DNA of 64,000 nt, taken from positions 571,697-635,696 of the forward strand of contig NZ_KB907337.1 of the NCBI RefSeq assembly GCF_000381985.1, written 5' to 3'. The notes beneath the pieces were generated by a model that searched no databases, was not told the origin of the DNA, and saw only the letters and a list, made by a program, of their open reading frames with translations. This DNA comes from Novispirillum itersonii subsp. itersonii ATCC 12639. GTDB lineage: Bacteria > Pseudomonadota > Alphaproteobacteria > Rhodospirillales > Rhodospirillaceae. Of this stretch, positions 33,971 to 43,003 are shown one piece after another. Position numbers and translations under genes: made by a program. The number at the start of each line of letters is the position of its first letter. The stretch's first letter is position 1.

Positions 33971-34723
33971 CTACCGGGCCGGCGGGGCAGTCAGGGCTCC
34001 GGCAGTCAGGGCTCCGGTAAGGGCCTTCAGCACAAAGCCGGTCATCTGTGCCCGGTCCGCCCACGGAAAGCCGCTGTTGCCGATATGCAGGCTGATGACC
34101 CCGTGCACCGCCGCCAGCATGCCGTGGGCGATCACGTCAAGATCCTGCGGCCCCGTCCCTGCCGGAACCGCCAGCCGGACCTGATCAAGGATGAAGACAT
34201 TGACCCGCTGGACCACCGGATCAGCGGCAAAAGCCTCCCGTTCCTGCACGAACTGGTGATCCGCCTCCAGAAACATGGCCCGGAACGGATCGGGCCGTTG
34301 CCACCAGAAATCCGCATAGGCCGAAAACAGCGCGGTCAGGCGACTGGCCGGGGCTTCGCCGACGGCGGAAACCGCCGTCCGCATGGTCTCCAGAAGGGCT
34401 GACAGATCTTCTGACCACAGTTCCCGCAGCAGGTCTTGCCGCCCGGAAAAATAGAGATAGAGGGTGCCGGGGCTGTACCCGGCCTCTGCCGCCAGCCGCC
34501 GCATGGTCAGCCCGGCAACACCGTCACGGGCATGGACCCGGCGGGCACAGTCAAGAAACTGCCGCCGGACCCGCTCCTGCTCCTGCGGGGTCCGCGCCCG
34601 CCGCCGCCCGTCGCGCGGGGGGACCGGCCCCGGCGGAATGTCAGAAACGTCATCCCGTTCTGACAGTGCCGGATCTGCGGGCTGCGCGCCGGTTCTGCCG
34701 TTCTGCGGATAGGTGAAGACCAT
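33971..34723 (-). CDS. TetR family transcriptional regulator
   Basis: 250 residues from the chosen ATG. The helix-turn-helix lies at about 50-95: RRVHARDGVAGLTMRRLAAEAGYSPG (split here as two blocks, RRVHARDGVAGL and TMRRLAAEAGYSPG) followed by TLYLYFSGRQDLL. The C-terminal ligand domain is of the AcrR/TetR_C type (ADFWWQRPDPFRAMFLEADHQF). The ATG at 34723 has GGGG upstream; ATGs at 34744 and 34810 are in frame. A perfect palindrome 26-46 bp upstream suggests autorepression. The neighbour it controls is not clear. Confidence 0.85.
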   Translation of the reverse strand: MVFTYPQNGRTGAQPADPALSERDDVSDIPPGPVPPRDGRRRARTPQEQERVRRQFLDCARRVHARDGVAGLTMRRLAAEAGYSPGTLYLYFSGRQDLLRELWSEDLSALLETMRTAVSAVGEAPASRLTALFSAYADFWWQRPDPFRAMFLEADHQFVQEREAFAADPVVQRVNVFILDQVRLAVPAGTGPQDLDVIAHGMLAAVHGVISLHIGNSGFPWADRAQMTGFVLKALTGALTAGALTAPPAR

Positions 34724-34748
34724 GGGCCGAGTTCCCCGAGTCATTTCT

Positions 34749-34769
34749 ATGCTGTCGTTCTGACAGCAT
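34749..34769. promoter_or_regulatory. Palindromic operator upstream of the TetR gene
   Basis: ATGCTGTC-N5-GACAGCAT, perfect 8-bp arms. The sequence GTTCTGACAG inside it recurs at about 34659-34668 in the coding region, as a possible second half-site. Confidence 0.6.
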
Positions 34770-34830
34770 TCCCGACTATGGGCCATACGGAAAAAGCATA
34801 TTCGGGTCATTCACCCCATGATTGAGGCCG

Positions 34831-34866
34831 AAAAAAGGAGACCGCAGGCTCCGGCGTCTCCTTTTT
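34831..34866. terminator. Bidirectional intrinsic terminator
   Basis: AAAAAGGAGAC and GTCTCCTTTTT flank a 13-base loop, just after the indolepyruvate oxidoreductase stop at 34893. Confidence 0.75.
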
Positions 34867-34892
34867 CCAGTTTCTCACGGGTGTTCAACAGA

Positions 34893-37800
34893 TTATTCAG
34901 CAGCCAGCAGGCGAGCTTCACGCCCCTGCCCGGTCTGCGGCGCCGGGGAGCGGAAAACCGCCAGCAGATCAGCCCAGCGCTGCCTGACGGACTGCGCCGC
35001 CTTTTCCTTCACCGCGCCGAAGCCACGGATGTCATCGGCTGCCGCCGCAATCTCCACCGCCGTCGCCAGCCGGGCCGCATCCGTCAGCCCGGCACAGAGA
35101 TCCCGCAGGAGCGCTTCATACTCTGCGATCAGGGCGCGTTCCATCCTGCGCTCTGCCGTCCAGCCGAACGGATCGAACCGGGTGCCGCGCAGCCCTTTCA
35201 GGCGGGCCACCACCCCCAGAACGGGGAAAATCCAGCGCCCGAATTCGTGCTTGCGCGGCTCTCCGCCCGGGGTGCGGCCCAGCGGCAGCAGCGGCGGGGC
35301 CAGATGCAGCGACACCTTATAGTCACCGTCAAACACCTGATCCAGCCGGGCCCGGAATGCCGGATCGGCATAGCGGCGCGCCACCTCGTACTCATCCTTA
35401 TAGGCCATCAGCCGGTACAGGCCCCGCGCCGCCGCCAGCGTCAGGGCATGGCCGGAAGACACCGCGGCCTCCGCCTGCCGGACCTGCGCGATGATCCGGC
35501 GGAAGCGCTCAGCGTAAGCCGCATCCTGATACCCCGCCAGATCATCGGCGCGGGCCGCGATCACGCTGTCCACATCCTGCGCCAGCTTAGGCCGCACGGT
35601 GCCGAACCCGGCGGCAACATCCGTCACATAGGCCGGATCAACCGCCGCCATCCGGCCCCACGCCAGCGCCCGCTTATTGGCATCCCGCGCCACGCCGTTC
35701 AGGTCAATCGCCTTTTCCAGCGCCTCCAGCGAGACCGGCAGCAGCCCTTTCTGCCACGCGTAGCCCAGCAGGAACAGGTTGGACCCGATGCTGTCGCCCA
35801 GCAGGGCGGTGGCAAGACGGCTGGCGTCAACCAGATCAAGGTTATCGCCCCCGACAGCCTGCTCCAGCGCCACCGTCAGCCGCTGCGGTTGCAGGGTGGC
35901 ATCGCGGTTGCGCATAAACGCGCCTGTCGGCACCTCGGCGGTGTTGCAGATCACCCGGCTGTGGCCCTGCCGCAGCACGCCGAGCGCCTCCGGCGTGGTG
36001 GCCACCACCATGTCGCAGGCCAGCAGAACCTCTGCCTGACCGATATCAATCCGCACCTGCCGCAACGCCTGCGGCGACGCGCCGATGCGGACATGGCTAA
36101 GCACCGCGCCCCCCTTCTGAGCGAACCCCATGAAGTCCAGCACACTGGCGCCCTTGCCTTCAAGATGCGCCGCCATACACAGCAGCGCCCCCACCGTCAC
36201 CACCCCGGTGCCGCCGATGCCGGTGACCAGAATTTCCCACGGTTCAGCGCTGACCGATGGCACCGCAGGCAGCGGCAGGGCCGCCACCCGCTCCCGGAAG
36301 CCGGGGAAATCCCCGGCGCTCTGGGGTTTGCGCACCGCGCCCCCGCGCACCGAGACAAAACTGGGGCAGAAGCCCTCGACGCAGGAAAAATCCTTGTTGC
36401 AGGACGACTGATCAATCTGCCGTTTGCGACCGAACTCGGTTTCCACCGGCTGCACCGACAGGCAGTTGGATTTGGCGGTACAGTCGCCGCAGCCCTCACA
36501 CACCGCTTCGTTGATGAACAGACGCCGGGCCGGATCGGGGAATTTGCCCCGCTTGCGCTTACGGCGCTTTTCAGCCGCGCAGGCCTGATCGTAAATCAGC
36601 ACGGTGACGCCGGGGGTGGCGGCCAGACCGCGCTGCACGGGATCCAGCTCTGACCGGTGATGAAAGGTGCAGCCGGGGGCAAAGCCGCTGCGGTCGGTGT
36701 ACTTTTCCGGCTCGTCACTGACCACGGCGATGCGCCGCACCCCTTCGGCATGGACCTGCCGCGAGATTTCCTGCACCGTCAGCGGCCCGTCGTGCGGCTG
36801 GCCGCCGGTCATCGCCACCGCGTCGTTGAACAGGATTTTATAGGTGATGTTGGTCTTGCCCGCGATGGCCTGCCGGATCGCCATCAGCCCGGAATGGTAA
36901 TAGGTGCCATCGCCCAGATTCTGGAACACATGTCTGCGCCGGGAAAACAGCGACTGCGCCATCCAGTTGACGCCTTCGCCCCCCATCTGCACCAGCCCTT
37001 CGGTGGAGCGGTCCATCCAGTTGGCCATGAAGTGACAGCCGATGCCCGCGTAAGCCTTGCTGCCCTCCGGCACTTTGGTCGAGGAATTGTGCGGACAGCC
37101 GGAACAGAAATACGGGGTCCGCTTGACATCGGCGGGCAGGTCGAACCGGCGCAGCGCCGGGGCCACCTGCGGCAGACGCTCCGCCAGATCCGGGGCCAGC
37201 CACGGGAAAGCGGCGGACAGGCGCTCCACCAGCGCCGGGGCAATCCGTGACGGACGCAGTTCCCCCAGCGAGGCCAGAAGGGCGCGGCCATCCGGGGCCG
37301 TCTTACCGGAGACCTTCGGCGCGCCGGGCTGGCCGTACAGCAGGGTCTTGATCTGATCTTCGATGATGCCCTTTTTCTCTTCGACCACCAGCACCTCATC
37401 CAGCCCGGCGGTAAAACGGCGCATCGCCTGCGGCTCCAGCGGCCATGTCAGACCCAGCTTCAGCACCCGCACCCCCAGCGCGGCCAGCCCGGCCTCATCC
37501 AGCCCCAGTCGGGCCAGTGCCTCCATCAGGTCCAGAGATGCCTTGCCGGTGGTGACGATGCCGAAGCGCGCCTGTGGCGCATCGACCAGCAGCCGGTCAA
37601 TGCCCGGATTGGCCCGGACAAACGCATGCACGGCCTCCAGCTTGGCGGCCATCCGTTCTTCGATGGTCAGGCTCGGCAGATCGGGCCAGCGGTAATGCAG
37701 GCCACCGACCGGCACCGTGTAACCGCTGGGGGCGGTCAGGGTCAGGCGGTGTGGGTCCACCTCCACCGAGGCGGCACTTTCCACCGTCTCTGAAATCGCC

Positions 37801-38441
37801 TTAAAGCCGACCCACGCCCCGGTAAAGCGCGACAGCGCCCAGCCATACAGGCCGAAATCAAGATACTCCTGAATATTCGCCGGGTTGAGGACCGGCATCG
37901 ACCACGCGATGAAGGCATGGTCAGACTGATGCGGCATCGACGAGCTGACCACCCCGTGGTCATCCCCCGCCACCACCAGCACCCCGCCATGCGGTGACGA
38001 CCCGAAGGCGTGGCCGTGCTTCAGTGCATCCCCCGCACGGTCCACCCCCGGCCCTTTGCCGTACCAGATGGCAAACACACCCTCCACCGTGCCCTCGCCG
38101 CCATGTTCCACCTGCTGGCTGCCAAGGACGGCAGTGGCGGCAAGATCTTCGTTGATGGCGGGCTGAAAGGTGACCGCATTTTCGGCCAGCAGATCTTTCA
38201 CCTGCCACAGCGCCTGATCATAGCCCCCCAGCGGGCTGCCCCGGTAACCGGAGATATAACCCGCCGTGGTCAGGCCCGCCGCCCGGTCCCGCGCCGCCTG
38301 CATCAGCGGCAGCCGCACCAGCGCCTGCGTGCCGGTCAGGTAAACCCGGCCATGGGGGCGAAGGTAGCGGTCCTGAAGGGTGTAGGACGGATCAGCCAGT
38401 GACGTCTGCGGCACGGGTGCGGCGGTCAGGGCGTTGGTCAT
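34893..38441 (-). CDS. Fused indolepyruvate:ferredoxin oxidoreductase (IorA-IorB type)
   Basis: Oxidatively decarboxylates aryl-pyruvates to aryl-acetyl-CoA with ferredoxin as acceptor. The 1182-residue protein is the aerobic-bacterial single-chain form: N-terminal pyrimidine/PP TPP-binding domains (SGYRGSPLGGYDQ, AWSMPVLNPANIQEYLDFG, later GDGTYYHSGL), an Fe-S part with FCSGCPHNSSTKVPEGSKA and CEGCGDCTAKSNC...CNKDFSCVEGFCPSF, and a gamma-type domain (GIGGTGVVTVGALLCMAAH). C-terminal DUF6537-like sequence follows. It lies divergent from an Lrp/AsnC gene and would handle the keto acids from aromatic amino-acid transamination. Confidence 0.94.
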   Translation of the reverse strand: MTNALTAAPVPQTSLADPSYTLQDRYLRPHGRVYLTGTQALVRLPLMQAARDRAAGLTTAGYISGYRGSPLGGYDQALWQVKDLLAENAVTFQPAINEDLAATAVLGSQQVEHGGEGTVEGVFAIWYGKGPGVDRAGDALKHGHAFGSSPHGGVLVVAGDDHGVVSSSMPHQSDHAFIAWSMPVLNPANIQEYLDFGLYGWALSRFTGAWVGFKAISETVESAASVEVDPHRLTLTAPSGYTVPVGGLHYRWPDLPSLTIEERMAAKLEAVHAFVRANPGIDRLLVDAPQARFGIVTTGKASLDLMEALARLGLDEAGLAALGVRVLKLGLTWPLEPQAMRRFTAGLDEVLVVEEKKGIIEDQIKTLLYGQPGAPKVSGKTAPDGRALLASLGELRPSRIAPALVERLSAAFPWLAPDLAERLPQVAPALRRFDLPADVKRTPYFCSGCPHNSSTKVPEGSKAYAGIGCHFMANWMDRSTEGLVQMGGEGVNWMAQSLFSRRRHVFQNLGDGTYYHSGLMAIRQAIAGKTNITYKILFNDAVAMTGGQPHDGPLTVQEISRQVHAEGVRRIAVVSDEPEKYTDRSGFAPGCTFHHRSELDPVQRGLAATPGVTVLIYDQACAAEKRRKRKRGKFPDPARRLFINEAVCEGCGDCTAKSNCLSVQPVETEFGRKRQIDQSSCNKDFSCVEGFCPSFVSVRGGAVRKPQSAGDFPGFRERVAALPLPAVPSVSAEPWEILVTGIGGTGVVTVGALLCMAAHLEGKGASVLDFMGFAQKGGAVLSHVRIGASPQALRQVRIDIGQAEVLLACDMVVATTPEALGVLRQGHSRVICNTAEVPTGAFMRNRDATLQPQRLTVALEQAVGGDNLDLVDASRLATALLGDSIGSNLFLLGYAWQKGLLPVSLEALEKAIDLNGVARDANKRALAWGRMAAVDPAYVTDVAAGFGTVRPKLAQDVDSVIAARADDLAGYQDAAYAERFRRIIAQVRQAEAAVSSGHALTLAAARGLYRLMAYKDEYEVARRYADPAFRARLDQVFDGDYKVSLHLAPPLLPLGRTPGGEPRKHEFGRWIFPVLGVVARLKGLRGTRFDPFGWTAERRMERALIAEYEALLRDLCAGLTDAARLATAVEIAAAADDIRGFGAVKEKAAQSVRQRWADLLAVFRSPAPQTGQGREARLLAAE

Positions 38442-38629
38442 TGCAGGGGCCTCCCGGTGTGTGGCCCGATCCTCCGGCGGCGATACAGCAGCGCCGGGGT
38501 CGGGTATTCTTCAATTCAGACCAATTCTAGATCCGGGGAGGCGGAATTTTTTCCCTATTTTACCCTTCGACATGGCATTCTGGGGCAGACTTTTCCCCCA
38601 GAACCGATTTTTCAGGATTTTTTACCCGC

Positions 38630-39103
38630 ATGACGACATCTCTGGACCCGACTGAAATCCGCATTCTTTCCGAGCTGCAACAGGATGGGCGGCTGACCAA
38701 TAACGATCTGGCGGAACGGATCGGCCTGTCGGCCTCGCCGTGCTGGCGGCGGGTCAAGGCGCTGGAAGACAGCGGCGTGGTGCGCGGCTATGTCGCCCTG
38801 CTCGACCCGCATAAGGTCGGCATCGGTGAAAGCGTGTTCTGCAATGTCACGCTGGAACGGCAGACCGAAGGCGCGGTCGAGCGCTTTGAGCAGGAAGTGC
38901 GCCGCCGCCCGGAAATCATGGAGTGTTACGCGATGACCGGGGATTACGATTATCTGCTGCGGGTGGTGGTCGATGAGGTGCGGACCTACGACCGCTTTTT
39001 GCAGGATTTCGTGTTCCGGCTGCCCGGCATCGCCCACGTCAAATCCAACTTCGCGCTGCGCGAAATCAAGTACGAAACCGCCCTGCCCCTGCCACGCCCA
39101 TAG
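38630..39103 (+). CDS. Lrp/AsnC family transcriptional regulator (divergent from the IOR gene)
   Basis: 157 residues with N-terminal helix-turn-helix (TEIRILSELQQDGRLTNNDL, GLSASPCWRRVKALEDSGVV) and RAM domain (GIGESVFCNVTLERQ...ECYAMTGDYDYLLRVVV). Its gene is divergent from the indolepyruvate oxidoreductase with 188 bp between starts, the usual layout for an amino-acid-responsive activator of that enzyme. Confidence 0.93.
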   Translation: MTTSLDPTEIRILSELQQDGRLTNNDLAERIGLSASPCWRRVKALEDSGVVRGYVALLDPHKVGIGESVFCNVTLERQTEGAVERFEQEVRRRPEIMECYAMTGDYDYLLRVVVDEVRTYDRFLQDFVFRLPGIAHVKSNFALREIKYETALPLPRP

Positions 39104-39228
39104 CCGTCAGCCCCGGCCCCGGGCCGGGCTGAAATAGGCCGAAAGAACCAGAGTCGGACCGCCCCGGCGGGAAAATTCAACCGCCGCAGTCAAAGAGCGA
39201 TGGAATTTCAATGAGTTTCCCGCATCTG

Positions 39229-39270
39229 CTCAATTGGAGGAATACACCTCCACAAGCTGTTGAGTTTTTT
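39229..39270 (+). terminator. Intrinsic terminator after the Lrp/AsnC gene
   Basis: CTCAA...TTGAG outer stem enclosing GGAGG-N6-CCTCC, then TTTTTT. It is 126 bp after the stop, so it could also end an unannotated small RNA. Confidence 0.65.
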
Positions 39271-39342
39271 GGCGTTTAGGCTAACATCTGCAAACTTCAA
39301 GGGAGGCATGCGCCCGCAGCGGCCCCTACAGGGACCATACAA

Positions 39343-39365
39343 GGGTATGATTCAGGGTATGATTC
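39343..39365 (+). repeat. Tandem GGGTATGATTC repeat with two GANTC sites
   Basis: GGGTATGATTC at 39343-39353 and again at 39355-39365, each ending in a GATTC CcrM-type methylation site, 59 bp before the next start codon. Confidence 0.8.
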
Positions 39366-39423
39366 GCGCGGGCTTACGTGCATCCTTATCGGGATCTTGG
39401 TCATCCAGTCAGGACAAAAAAGA

Positions 39424-39999
39424 ATGAACGTTGCCCTGCGCGCTCTTGCCGTTGGCTCTGTCGTGGTACTTGCTGCCGCTGCGGCCCATGCCGCTGATCT
39501 GAGCGCCCCTGCCGTGCAGGTGGCGCAGGCCCAGCCGGCTGCCACCGCCGAACAGCAGCCCGCCCCGGCCAAAAAGCAGGAAAAGCCCGCCGAAGCGCCG
39601 AAGGCGGCCCCGGCCAAGGCTGAAACCAAGCCCGAACCCAAGCCCGAACCCAAGACTGACGCGAAGGCCACTGACGCGAAGGCTGACCCCAAGGCCGCCG
39701 CCCCGGCCGCAGCGGCTGCCACTGCCGCAGCCGCTGCCCCGGTCGCCAAGGCTGAAGAAAAGCCGCTGCCGGCCAATCTGTCGGGCGAATGCGCCTACAC
39801 CGGCAAGCGCATTGTCGGGCTGCTGGCCCGCGACGACGTCGATCAGGCCCGCAAGTTCATGGACTTCTACCGTCTGTTCAGCTGCGATGAAAAGCACATC
39901 GGCCCGACCTTCCGCTGCCTGGTGAATGACAGCACCGTCAACGCCTCGGCTGAAGATATCGCTGCCCGCATTGACCGTTGCTGGACCAAGCAGGACTAA
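39424..39999 (+). CDS. Secreted Ala/Lys/Pro-rich protein with a Cys-containing C-terminal domain
   Basis: 191 residues: signal peptide (about 1-24, cut after AAHA), a long low-complexity linker (about 35-115) of Lys-Pro-Glu and Ala repeats (KPEPKPEPK, TDAKATDAKADPK), then a compact C-terminal domain with Cys residues in SGECAYTGKRIVGLL, FYRLFSCDEK, TFRCLVNDS and RIDRCWTKQ. The four Cys could form two disulphides in the periplasm. AGGA precedes the ATG. I do not recognise the family. GANTC repeats in the promoter suggest cell-cycle timing; that is inference. Confidence 0.72.
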   Translation: MNVALRALAVGSVVVLAAAAAHAADLSAPAVQVAQAQPAATAEQQPAPAKKQEKPAEAPKAAPAKAETKPEPKPEPKTDAKATDAKADPKAAAPAAAAATAAAAAPVAKAEEKPLPANLSGECAYTGKRIVGLLARDDVDQARKFMDFYRLFSCDEKHIGPTFRCLVNDSTVNASAEDIAARIDRCWTKQD

Positions 40000-40080
40000 G
40001 GTTAAGGCACTGTAAGCGGGTCAGGCCGTCAGCGGTCTGGCCCCTTCTTTCTTTCCGTCTTCCGACGCGACGCTTCACAG

Positions 40081-40120
40081 CCGGACCCCGCAGTCGGATT
40101 ACCCCCGCTGCGGGGTCCGG
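40081..40120 (+). terminator. Hairpin after the secreted protein gene
   Basis: CCGGACCCCGCAG (40081-40093) pairs with CTGCGGGGTCCGG (40108-40120), followed by TTCTTC. Confidence 0.6.
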
Positions 40121-40173
40121 TTCTTCAACATGCCCTGCGGGATGCCCCTGCGGGACTTCTGGAATCAGAGGCC

Positions 40174-42822
40174 ATGGTGCGCATCCTTTTCGCCGCCGTC
40201 CTTGCTGCCGCCCTTCATTTCGGCATCTGGCTGCATGCCAACGTCAGCGTTCTGCCGCCGGACGTGACGGAAAAGGGCATGGAAATGCCCATCCACTCGC
40301 TGTCGTTCAGCCCTTTCAAGCCGGGGGAAGACCCGGTGGACGGCTTTGTCGTTCCCGTTGAGCGCATCGATCAGGATCTGACGCTGCTGTCGAAGTACAC
40401 CCGGAACATCCGTCTGTACTCCAGCCGCCTCGGTCTGGAGAAGGTGCCGGAACTGGCCCGCGCCCACGGCATGTACGTGACCACCGCCGCCTGGCTGTCC
40501 GGCGAGGTGGAGGAAGACCGTGCCGAAATCGAACGCGCCCTGAAGCTGACCAACAACAACTGGAACGTCCGCTCGCTGTATATCGGCAACGAATCCCTGC
40601 TGCGTGCGGAAGTGACGGTCGAGCAGCTGATCATCTATCTGCGGGAAGTGCGTGGCCGCGTTAAGCCTGACGTACAGGTCTCCACCGGGGAAACCTGGGA
40701 CATCTGGCTGAAGTACCCGCAACTGGTCAGCGAAACCGACTTTATCGCCGCCCACCTTCTGCCTTACTGGGAAGGGGTGCCGTGGGAAGAGGCGGTGAAG
40801 GTCGCCTATGAGCGCCTTGACATGCTGCGCAAGGCCTATCCCGGCAAGCGGATCGTCGTTGCCGAATTCGGCTGGCCGAGCCAGGGCTATAACTTCAAGG
40901 CCGCCACCACCGGCAAGCACGTTCAGGCGGAAATCATCCGTGGCTTCATCCGCGAAGCCAAGCGCCGGGGCATCGAATACAACATCATCGAAGCCTTCGA
41001 CCAGCCGTGGAAGGTCAACGAAGGGTCCGTCGGGGCCTATTGGGGGGTCTTCGATTCCGAACGCCGCCTGAAGTTCCCGCTGGAAGGTGAGTTCAAGGTT
41101 GTCTACACCCCGATTGCCTTCGGGGCACTGGCCATCGGCGCCCTGCTGACGGTGATCGGCCTGCGCCGCCGCCGCCCGACACTGGCGCACGCCCTCATCT
41201 ATGCGCTGGCCGCCAACGGCTTTGCCGCCGGTATCGCGCTGGCGATTGCCTATCCCTTCGGCAACTACATCAATTTCGGTACCGGCGTCATGTGGGCCAC
41301 CGGCGTGATCATGGTGATCCCGCTGACCATCATGACACTGGCCAAGGTCAACGAAATCAGCGAAGTGCTGCTGGGCCACGCCCCCAAGCGCCTGATCGTC
41401 GCCGACCCGGAAGGCCCGGCCTCTGACTATCAGCCGATGGTGTCCATTCACGTTCCCGGCTACAAAGAGCAGCCGGAAATGATGAAGTACACGCTGGATA
41501 CCTGCGCGGCGCTGGAATACCCGAACTTTGAAGTTCTGGTGATCATGAACAACACCACCGACGAATACTACTGGCGTCCGGTGGCCGATCACTGTGCCGT
41601 TCTGAACGAACGGCTGGGGAAAGAAGTCTTCAAGTTTATCTATCTGCCGAAGGTCAAAGGGTTTAAGGCCGGGGCGATGACGATGGCCTACGGCTTCACC
41701 GACCCGAAGGCGGAAGTGCTGGCCGTCATCGACGCCGACTATGCCGTTGACAAGCACTGGCTGCGCGACATGGTGCCCGCCTTTGCTGACCCCAAGATCG
41801 CGCTGGTACAGGCCCCGCAGGATCACCGCGACGGCGAGGAAAGCCTGTTCAAGACGATGATGAACTGGGAGTACGCCGGTTTCTTCGATATCGGCATGGT
41901 CCAGCGGAACGAAGACAACGCCATCGTCGCCCACGGCACCATGCTGATGCTGCGCCGTTCGGCGTTTGAGGAAGTCGGCGGCTGGTCGTCTGACACCATC
42001 GTTGAAGACACCGAACTCGGCCTGCGCCTGTTTGAGGCCGGATACGACGCCACCTATACCAACCGCCGGTATGGCTGGGGTCTGCTGCCTGATACCTTCA
42101 AGGCGTTTAAAACCCAGCGTCACCGCTGGGCCTATGGCGCGATCCAGATCATCAAGCATCACTGGCGGCATATGCTGCCCAAGTCGAAGACCCTGACCTC
42201 GGCCCAGAAGGCACAGTTCGTCTCCGGCTGGATCTTCTGGCTGTCGGACGCGCTGGGTGTCGCCGTGGCGATGCTGAATCTGGTGTGGGTGCCGATGATC
42301 GTGTTTGTCGGCATGGTGCTGCCGATGATGTCCCTGACCATCCCGATTCTGACCAGCTTCGTCATCAACGTGCTGCACTGCGTGCTGCTGTACCGCACCC
42401 GTGTGAAGGCCGCCCTGCCGGAAATTCTGGGGGCTGCGGTCGCCGCGATGAGCCTGCAGCTGACCGTCGGCAACGCCGTTTACACCGGTCTGGTGAAGGA
42501 CAATCTGGCCTTCGCCCGGACGGAGAAGGGCGGCAACACCGCCAAACCGGCGCAGGCTGCCAAAAAGAAGATGACCGATAGCCCGGTGTTCTGGGAAACC
42601 GTGCTGGGGGTGGCCCTGCTGGCCTCCGCCACCCTGCTGTGGGTAATGAACCCGCTGAACATCACCGAGCAGGATATCTTCGCCGCCACCGTGGCAGTAC
42701 AGGCGATCCCGTTCCTGTCCGCCCGTGTCATGCGCTGGGTGGAAAAGAACAAGGACCGCTTCAAGGGGATCCCGGTGCGCGCCGGGGCACCGGGCAGCAG
42801 CACCACCCACCGCCCGGGCTGA
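40174..42822 (+). CDS. GH17-GT2 fusion beta-glucan synthase (NdvB type)
   Basis: 882 residues. The N-terminal part (about 25-310) is a GH17 beta-1,3-glucanase-like domain with catalytic Glu candidates Glu140 in YIGNESLLR and Glu231 in VVAEFGWPSQG. After two membrane helices (about 315-390) comes a processive GT2 domain with DAD (520-522), ED (611-612) and QRHRW (648-652), then four more helices. In Bradyrhizobium ndvB and ndvC supply these two activities separately for cyclic beta-(1,3)(1,6)-glucan, and Pseudomonas NdvB has a similar fused layout. The GH17 part probably remodels or cyclises the chain. It is a single-gene transcript with a hairpin after it. Confidence 0.9.
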   Translation: MVRILFAAVLAAALHFGIWLHANVSVLPPDVTEKGMEMPIHSLSFSPFKPGEDPVDGFVVPVERIDQDLTLLSKYTRNIRLYSSRLGLEKVPELARAHGMYVTTAAWLSGEVEEDRAEIERALKLTNNNWNVRSLYIGNESLLRAEVTVEQLIIYLREVRGRVKPDVQVSTGETWDIWLKYPQLVSETDFIAAHLLPYWEGVPWEEAVKVAYERLDMLRKAYPGKRIVVAEFGWPSQGYNFKAATTGKHVQAEIIRGFIREAKRRGIEYNIIEAFDQPWKVNEGSVGAYWGVFDSERRLKFPLEGEFKVVYTPIAFGALAIGALLTVIGLRRRRPTLAHALIYALAANGFAAGIALAIAYPFGNYINFGTGVMWATGVIMVIPLTIMTLAKVNEISEVLLGHAPKRLIVADPEGPASDYQPMVSIHVPGYKEQPEMMKYTLDTCAALEYPNFEVLVIMNNTTDEYYWRPVADHCAVLNERLGKEVFKFIYLPKVKGFKAGAMTMAYGFTDPKAEVLAVIDADYAVDKHWLRDMVPAFADPKIALVQAPQDHRDGEESLFKTMMNWEYAGFFDIGMVQRNEDNAIVAHGTMLMLRRSAFEEVGGWSSDTIVEDTELGLRLFEAGYDATYTNRRYGWGLLPDTFKAFKTQRHRWAYGAIQIIKHHWRHMLPKSKTLTSAQKAQFVSGWIFWLSDALGVAVAMLNLVWVPMIVFVGMVLPMMSLTIPILTSFVINVLHCVLLYRTRVKAALPEILGAAVAAMSLQLTVGNAVYTGLVKDNLAFARTEKGGNTAKPAQAAKKKMTDSPVFWETVLGVALLASATLLWVMNPLNITEQDIFAATVAVQAIPFLSARVMRWVEKNKDRFKGIPVRAGAPGSSTTHRPG

Positions 42823-42856
42823 GACACGCCCTTACACGTACCGGACAAAACGATGC

Positions 42857-42880
42857 AGGAGGGGCCTTTTGGCCCCTCCT
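42857..42880 (+). terminator. Hairpin after the glucan synthase gene
   Basis: AGGAGGGGCC-TTTT-GGCCCCTCCT, with only GACGTATTTG after it. Confidence 0.6.
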
Positions 42881-43003
42881 GACGTATTTGTGCCACACGC
42901 CACTCGCGAAACAGCAGGCGGGACAATCCATCCCCTGCATCTTTGGCAAAAAATGTGTACAGTGCTGTCCGTCATTTTCCGCACTGCGGAAGAAGGCAGA
43001 CCG

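Larger units (their letters stand above)
39104..39423. other. Intergenic region with terminator and GANTC repeat
   Basis: 320 bp without a gene. It holds a terminator at 39229-39270 and a GANTC-bearing tandem repeat at 39343-39365. GGGAAAATTC near 39172 and GAGTTTCCC near 39213 could form a further stem. Confidence 0.5.

Noticed and set aside
40165-42810. An 881-codon open frame on the minus strand opposite the glucan synthase
   Set aside because: It is the complement of a high-GC gene with all the GT2 and GH17 motifs; its own translation is His/Gln/Arg-rich and resembles no protein family.
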